Assembly: GCA_018398765.1 (NCBI GenBank)
Contig: JAHBMJ010002839.1
Coordinates: 5,001-15,476 of the forward strand
From: Chromera velia
Taxonomy: Eukaryota; Sar; Chromeraceae
DNA length: 10,476 nt
Direction: 5' to 3'
The notes under the pieces are model-generated. The model did no database searches and was not told where the DNA came from. It was given only the letters and a program-made list of their open reading frames with translations. Position 1 is the first letter of the stretch; each line of letters starts with the position of its first letter. The position numbers and the translations under genes are program-made. Positions 6,937 to 10,476 of this stretch are shown piece after piece.

Positions 6937-7782
6937 ATGCGGAACTCATTTGCGCCGCTTGGTTCTAATTCTCTTGTGTCTTTTGCTCATTCCTCTCCTG
7001 TTCTCGCTGCTGCATCTGCTAGCATGCCTGGCAACGATTCAGCACCGAGTACTTCCTCTGCAGCTGCCATCAAGCTGCCGGATTTGTCGTGGGTTCCCAA
7101 GTTGAAGACCTCTCACGACTGGAAGTTTCAGGAGGAGAAAGTCCGTGTTGTTTTCGCCAAGGACTTCAAAACCTGGCGAAGATCCTTCGAGTTCACCACC
7201 AAGTTCATCATGACCTTTGTGGAGAAAGAGGAGCACGTTCTCGCCCTCTGGGTCCTTGCCCTCCTTCGTGCGTTCAAAGCTTTTCCTTCCCTTCAAGAAG
7301 AAGTTCACCTCTCTGTTGGTGAGGGAAAGGAGAAGGCAGATTTACTGGAGGCCATCTCAGTTGAGGTCACCAGACGCAAGTCCCTTGACAAGGATGCTTG
7401 GCAGGACATCTTCTTGAAGCTGGAGAGAGGGCAGCATGGGAGAGAAGACATCCTCAAGGCCATGAAGCGGTTAAAGGATACCATTCGCGAGTGTGGCGCT
7501 GTGGGTTACAAGCCCGATGCCGACCTCAAGCGTCGTACACTGAAGAGTATGCTCACCAAGTCCGAGTGGAACGATTCCACTGAGAAGGCCTCTCTAAAGA
7601 CCGGGAACAAGGTCTCAGAGCTCACCTACGATGAGATCCTTGTACACGTTGACATGAAGGTCGACGCCACTGAGGATTACGAGATCACTCGACCTGTTGA
7701 TGGTCGTTCGTCTTCTTCCCCCCCCAAGCGCAACCACAAGTTTGGCACTGCAGCTGATCGCTTGCAACGTCCGAAGGGTTGA
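6937..7782 (+). CDS. gag: Gag capsid-like protein of copia element (truncated)
   Basis: The 281-codon frame opens at ATG 6937, directly after an in-frame TGA at 6934-6936; ATG 7024 (residue 30) is an alternative start. Residues 1-45 are Ser/Ala-rich and probably disordered. From about residue 46 the protein is helical and charged (LPDLSWVPKLK, later FKTWRRSFEF and WVLALLRAF), as expected for a retrotransposon capsid domain that assembles cytoplasmic virus-like particles around element RNA. The C-terminal part becomes Ser/Pro/Lys-rich. The frame ends at TGA 7780-7782 after RPKG. Beyond the stop the same frame continues with basic residues (GKGRRGKKSNRKEKS) for 52 codons, as expected for a nucleocapsid linker, so the stop is probably a nonsense mutation. 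The identification rests on position and downstream domains more than on a specific gag motif. Confidence 0.7.
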   Translation: MRNSFAPLGSNSLVSFAHSSPVLAAASASMPGNDSAPSTSSAAAIKLPDLSWVPKLKTSHDWKFQEEKVRVVFAKDFKTWRRSFEFTTKFIMTFVEKEEHVLALWVLALLRAFKAFPSLQEEVHLSVGEGKEKADLLEAISVEVTRRKSLDKDAWQDIFLKLERGQHGREDILKAMKRLKDTIRECGAVGYKPDADLKRRTLKSMLTKSEWNDSTEKASLKTGNKVSELTYDEILVHVDMKVDATEDYEITRPVDGRSSSSPPKRNHKFGTAADRLQRPKG

Positions 7783-8146
7783 GGCAAGGGTCGTCGGGGG
7801 AAGAAGAGTAACCGGAAGGAGAAGTCTTTCCAAGGTGAGGGGGGTGAGGAGTCTGTCTGGAGCAGTAGCGTTGGGTGCCGCGAGTTCCTCTCAGACTTGG
7901 CCGTGCCCCAACTGCGGTCACATGAAGCACCTCGACCCTAAGAAGGGGTGCCCGGCTGCCAACGTTCACTGCAGCTTCGAGGGCTGCGGTATGGTTGGGC
8001 ACTACATGAAGTGTTGCCCCAAGAACCCCAAGAGGAAGCAGCAGCAGGCCAAGGCCGCAAGTGAGTACATTTCTGTGCAGAAGGGAACCATGATGTTCCA
8101 GCTCAGAAAGGATCAGGAGCGATCCTTCTCTGATGAAGATTTTTGA
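7783..8146 (+). pseudogene. Gag nucleocapsid segment with tandem zinc knuckles
   Basis: This is the C-terminal part of gag. To about 7840-7880 the basic linker reads in the gag frame; the zinc knuckles read in the +1 frame (7904-8017) up to TGA 8144-8146. Two Cys/His clusters are visible. The first, starting CPNCGHMKH, fits C-x2-C-x4-H-x6-C. The second, CSFEGCGMVGHYMKCC, fits C-x4-C-x4-H-x4-C. Canonical retroviral knuckles are C-x2-C-x4-H-x4-C, so both are expanded variants. Zinc knuckles bind element RNA during packaging. A Lys/Arg/Gln-rich tail (PKRKQQQ) follows. A frameshift lies between the linker and the knuckles, and a second change of frame is needed to reach the protease. Confidence 0.7.
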
Positions 8147-8898
8147 AAGGCCCCTGGGCCGCCCTCTCCCAGTCCCAGTCCAGCCGCTGGGGGGGGGCAG
8201 AGGTCTCGTCAAAGGCTGGAAGAGAGCGTTTTGTGAGGGCGACCTTGCGTAACGTACAGCAGAGTGGGTGGTGTGAAGAGCCAGAGTGGGAGGATATTTG
8301 TGTTTCTGTCCCAAAGACCCCTGTCGAGTGTTTCATTGGCGTGGTGGGGGATGATGGGGAGTGTATTGCTGACTCCGGTTGCTCGTTAGGTCTTTTTACC
8401 CCTGCGTTCGAGAAGTTTGTTGTCTCTTCTAAAGACCAGTCAGTTGATTTTCGTCTCGCCTCTGATGCTGCCCTCCTCTCTCTGAGAGGGGTTAAGACAG
8501 TCCACCTTCCATTTGAGGATGAAGGGGGGAATGTACGCATCGTTCCGGAGGAAGGGTGTATTGATAGGTTGATCGGTCGTGCACTGTTGCCATGCGCGAA
8601 GAAGAAGTTACACTTGAAGGGGAAGGATTCGTCTGATGATGATTCCGACTCTAGTTGGGTGCGTTTGCGGGACATTCATAGGAGATGGTTCCGAGCTTCC
8701 ATTGATCAGACGGGCAGCGTTCCTATGCTCCGTCTTACTCAGAACAAAGAGGCCATTGCGGCTTCTTGTGTTTGTCCCCCTATTTCTACGTTTCCCCTGA
8801 CAGAGTCTGCTCTCTCTAGACAGTCTGATCTATCAGAAGAGAACAAAGCGCATCTGCTCCACGTTCTGCACTCCCGTTTAGGGCATGCTACCGGGTAG
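8143..8898 (+). CDS. pol: Aspartic protease and GAG-pre-integrase start of Pol
   Basis: This open stretch is in the gag frame; the first codon given (TTG 8143) is only where the frame opens, since Pol is normally made by frameshift or as one polyprotein. The retropepsin active site IADSGCS is encoded at 8368-8388 (catalytic Asp codon 8371), followed by a hydrophobic LFTPAFEKFV segment as in copia proteases. The protease cleaves the polyprotein into gag, protease, integrase and RT. An Asp/Ser-rich spacer (DSSDDDSDSS) precedes the GAG-pre-integrase region, which ends LLHVLHSRLGHATG. The two His codons (8869, 8884) are the first half of the integrase HHCC zinc site. TAG at 8896-8898 cuts the frame inside that zinc domain, and the matching Cys pair lies beyond it in the same frame. 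Confidence 0.8.
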   Translation: MKGPWAALSQSQSSRWGGAEVSSKAGRERFVRATLRNVQQSGWCEEPEWEDICVSVPKTPVECFIGVVGDDGECIADSGCSLGLFTPAFEKFVVSSKDQSVDFRLASDAALLSLRGVKTVHLPFEDEGGNVRIVPEEGCIDRLIGRALLPCAKKKLHLKGKDSSDDDSDSSWVRLRDIHRRWFRASIDQTGSVPMLRLTQNKEAIAASCVCPPISTFPLTESALSRQSDLSEENKAHLLHVLHSRLGHATG

Positions 8899-9108
8899 TG
8901 CCTGGAGGCTACCTTAAAGGAGAAGGGGATAGGTGTGCCGTATTCTGTTGGGGAGTACCAAAAGGTACGAGACACGTGCAAAGCATGTCGGGAAGTTAAC
9001 TTCCGACGCAGAAAGTTGAAGCGTCGAGGTTTTGCTGCGGAGATGCGAAAGCGTGTCCCCAAGCCGCACGAGGAACCTCCAGTTAACGGAGGCGAAGAGA
9101 GGGAGTGA
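8899..9108 (+). pseudogene. Remainder of integrase HHCC zinc domain
   Basis: The Pol frame continues after TAG 8896 as CLEATLKEKGIGVPYS, reaching DTCKACREV, whose Cys codons (8977, 8986) complete the zinc site. Counting the stop as one residue, the motif is H-x4-H-x30-C-x2-C, within the usual HHCC range for retroviral and copia integrases. A strongly basic segment follows (NFRRRKLKRRGF), then a Pro/Glu-rich link. TGA at 9106-9108 ends the segment; the integrase core follows in the same frame. There is no start codon of its own, so it should be read as part of a broken polyprotein. Confidence 0.75.
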
Positions 9109-9816
9109 AAGTCCGAGGGTTCGGAGGGAAGCTTCAATGCTAACATCTACCATGATCTGAAGGACATGAAGAGGAAAAGCATCGGGGGGGTGCGCTATGT
9201 GTCGGTAATCGTTGATTTCCACACACGGCGCAAGTCTTTCTGGTGTTTTCGCTCTAAGGATCGCGCGCTGGCCCATCTGGTTGCTTGGACGTGCAGGTGG
9301 GAGAAGGCTGGGAAAGGGAAGCCGAAGATTGTCCATTCGGACAATGGAGGCGAGTTTATTTGCGAGCAGTATCGTTCTTTTTGTCAAAGAGAAGGCATTA
9401 ACACTGAGTTTGGTCCACCCCGCACTCCTGAAGTGCAGGTGATAGTTGAAAGAATGAATGACGAGTTCTTTTCTCTTTTGAACAAACTGCTTTTGCAACG
9501 TTCTCTCCCTTTTTCTGTCTGGCCTGTTTTTATCCCTGGTGTTGCAAATGCGTTGAATGAGGTCGTTCATGCTTCGACTGGCCGTTCACCGAACTGTTCT
9601 TTGCTTGGTAAGAGGTCGGGTGTCCCTCCTGTTGCTGCGGGGGATGTTGTTCGCTTGGCAGACCCTTCCTACCGGCAGAATTTCATTGCTGATGGGCCCT
9701 TCGAAAAGAGTGAGCGTGCTCTGTTTGGGGGGGTTATTAGCCCACAGTTTGTCTTTGTCTTGCTTTGGCGGGGGGGACAGTGGAGAGCTCTGCATGTGCA
9801 TCCGATGCACATTTAG
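9109..9816 (+). CDS. pol: Integrase catalytic core (rve, DDE)
   Basis: Integrase inserts the double-stranded cDNA into host chromosomes. In the Pol frame after TGA 9106, the first catalytic Asp is in YHDLKDM (codon 9154). The second is in IVHSDNGGEF (codon 9340). The Glu is in VIVERMNDEF (codon 9448). This gives D-x61-D-x35-E, the classic retroviral/copia spacing. GGVRYVSVIVDFHTRRKSFW and PPRTPEVQ are the usual flanking conserved blocks; the end LLLQRSLPFSVWPVFIPGV resembles the copia core C-terminal helix region. The first ATG of the open stretch (9166) lies after the first Asp, so it is not a credible native start. A C-terminal segment with GDVVRLADPSYR and LLWRGGQW follows. TAG at 9814-9816 ends the segment, yet the frame stays open afterwards. 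Confidence 0.88.
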   Translation, partial: KSEGSEGSFNANIYHDLKDMKRKSIGGVRYVSVIVDFHTRRKSFWCFRSKDRALAHLVAWTCRWEKAGKGKPKIVHSDNGGEFICEQYRSFCQREGINTEFGPPRTPEVQVIVERMNDEFFSLLNKLLLQRSLPFSVWPVFIPGVANALNEVVHASTGRSPNCSLLGKRSGVPPVAAGDVVRLADPSYRQNFIADGPFEKSERALFGGVISPQFVFVLLWRGGQWRALHVHPMHI

Positions 9817-10476
9817 TTGGAGTCGTGGATGCGGGTTGAGCGAATTGACTTTAATGAAGATGGCAGGAGCGACGTAGTTGCGGAGAGGGAGAGTGATTCC
9901 GTTATTGGAAGAGGTTCAGTTTGGGTTGGTTGGGGGGAGGAGGACAATCGATCAGATGCGGAAGCTGAAATCGGGGGTGATCCTTCCGATGACGGCGTTG
10001 CAGAGCTAAGCGATCGCCTTCCCCCGTCACCTGGTGGCGTTCGTGCCCCACCCCTCCGAGGTGTTCTGGCTCGTTGGTCAGGGGGCGCTCTGTTTCCTGG
10101 ACAGGTTGTGAGGGAAGGGGCAAAGCAGACGTATGACATTACTGCTGCTCGGTTGAGAGAGGGGGATGATGGTATGTTCCATCCTGTTGAGCTTGAAAAG
10201 GTGAAACAGAAAGACATTGTGGAAAGATTTGAGATCTCTCCTAATGGTCGTCTTCCCCAGTCTGTTCTCGACAGACTAGCCGAGCAGGCCTCTCCATCTC
10301 CTGATTCCTCAGACCCTCCTGTCCCTCCTGTCCCTGACAGTGAGATCCCTGTGGACGTCGATGTCGTTGCTGAGCAAGCTGCAGAGGAAGCTGTGACTGC
10401 CGAGTTTGTTAGGTGGTCTGAGATGTCAAAGAGTCAGAGGGAGAGACATGTGAGGGAGAGAAGGAAGAGAAGGAGA
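9817..10476 (+). CDS. pol: Pol linker between integrase and RT (runs off window)
   Basis: The Pol frame is open without a stop for all 220 codons from 9817 to the right edge, and has no start of its own. It begins with an acidic Ser-rich stretch (DFNEDGRSDVVAERESDS), then a Gly/Asp region. About 48 residues follow (10060-10203), starting VLARWSGGALFPGQVV and ending HPVELEKV, that resemble a Tudor/SH3-like barrel. After that come a Pro-Val repeat (DPPVPPVPD), an acidic region and a very basic end (RERRKRRR at 10453-10476) resembling a nuclear localisation signal. In copia elements a low-complexity linker separates integrase from reverse transcriptase, which should begin beyond this window. The coding call is by frame continuity; the folded-domain call is inference. 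Confidence 0.65.
   Translation, partial: MESWMRVERIDFNEDGRSDVVAERESDSVIGRGSVWVGWGEEDNRSDAEAEIGGDPSDDGVAELSDRLPPSPGGVRAPPLRGVLARWSGGALFPGQVVREGAKQTYDITAARLREGDDGMFHPVELEKVKQKDIVERFEISPNGRLPQSVLDRLAEQASPSPDSSDPPVPPVPDSEIPVDVDVVAEQAAEEAVTAEFVRWSEMSKSQRERHVRERRKRRR

Larger units (their letters stand above)
6378..10476 (+). mobile_element. Ty1/copia-type LTR retrotransposon, 5' part
   Basis: In order: probable LTR, primer-binding site, gag, zinc knuckles, aspartic protease, GAG-pre-integrase/HHCC, DDE integrase core and acidic linker. Integrase lies directly after protease and no reverse transcriptase precedes it, which is the diagnostic order of Ty1/copia (Pseudoviridae) as opposed to Ty3/gypsy. 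The element is cut by the right edge before RT and RNase H. The reading frame is interrupted at 7780 (TGA), 8144 (TGA), 8896 (TAG), 9106 (TGA) and 9814 (TAG), with the zinc-knuckle segment in a different frame. This copy is therefore probably not autonomous. Few indels and intact catalytic spacing point to fairly recent decay, or alternatively to stop readthrough. Confidence 0.88.

Noticed and set aside
7685-8314. 209-codon minus-strand open frame opposite gag/protease
   Set aside because: It is antisense to the zinc-knuckle and protease coding region and shows no domain; a shadow frame.
8103-8675. 190-codon minus-strand open frame
   Set aside because: It lies opposite the protease, whose active site is clear on the plus strand; no recognisable domain.
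8914-9570. 218-codon minus-strand open frame
   Set aside because: It is antisense to the integrase HHCC and DDE regions; shadow frame.

Overview
This window looks like repeat-rich, gene-poor nuclear DNA of a eukaryote. The evidence is intron-type splice signals, a leucine-rich-repeat exon fragment behind a polypyrimidine 3' splice site, several minisatellite arrays, and a Ty1/copia-type LTR retrotransposon that fills the last ~4 kb. I see no bacterial operon structure, ribosome-binding sites, rRNA or tRNA. The mix of copia-like elements, orphan LRR exons and moderate GC would fit a protist or alga such as a chromerid or another alveolate, but that assignment is a guess.

Layout. Positions 1-610 hold twelve exact copies of the octamer TGTTGGGC or its complement, including a perfect 16-bp palindrome and a large stem-loop. 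Positions ~719-1078 and ~4325-5042 are two arrays of the same ~87-bp minisatellite. Each unit reads like a 76-nt intron (GTGAG at the start, pyrimidine tract, TGCAG at the end) plus an 11-nt spacer. Positions ~3065-3800 hold a separate 35-bp minisatellite of about 20 units. The stretches between (1079-2370, 2405-3060, 3801-4300, 5043-6148) have no gene I can support, only small hairpins, C-tracts and an AT-rich island. A short LRR exon remnant sits at 6149-6352.

From about 6378 to the right edge lies the 5' part of a copia-type element: probable 5' LTR, probable primer-binding site, gag, tandem zinc knuckles, retropepsin-like protease, GAG-pre-integrase/HHCC zinc domain, DDE integrase core, then a long acidic linker. 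The window ends before reverse transcriptase and RNase H. Domain order (gag-PR-IN, with RT presumably following) is the copia order. The polyprotein is broken by three TGA and two TAG codons, plus one stretch in another frame around the zinc knuckles, so this copy looks inactive. Even so, the HHCC spacing and the D-x61-D-x35-E triad are intact across the stops. The most unusual features are a possible Tudor/SH3-like segment in the integrase-RT linker and the intron-like minisatellite.
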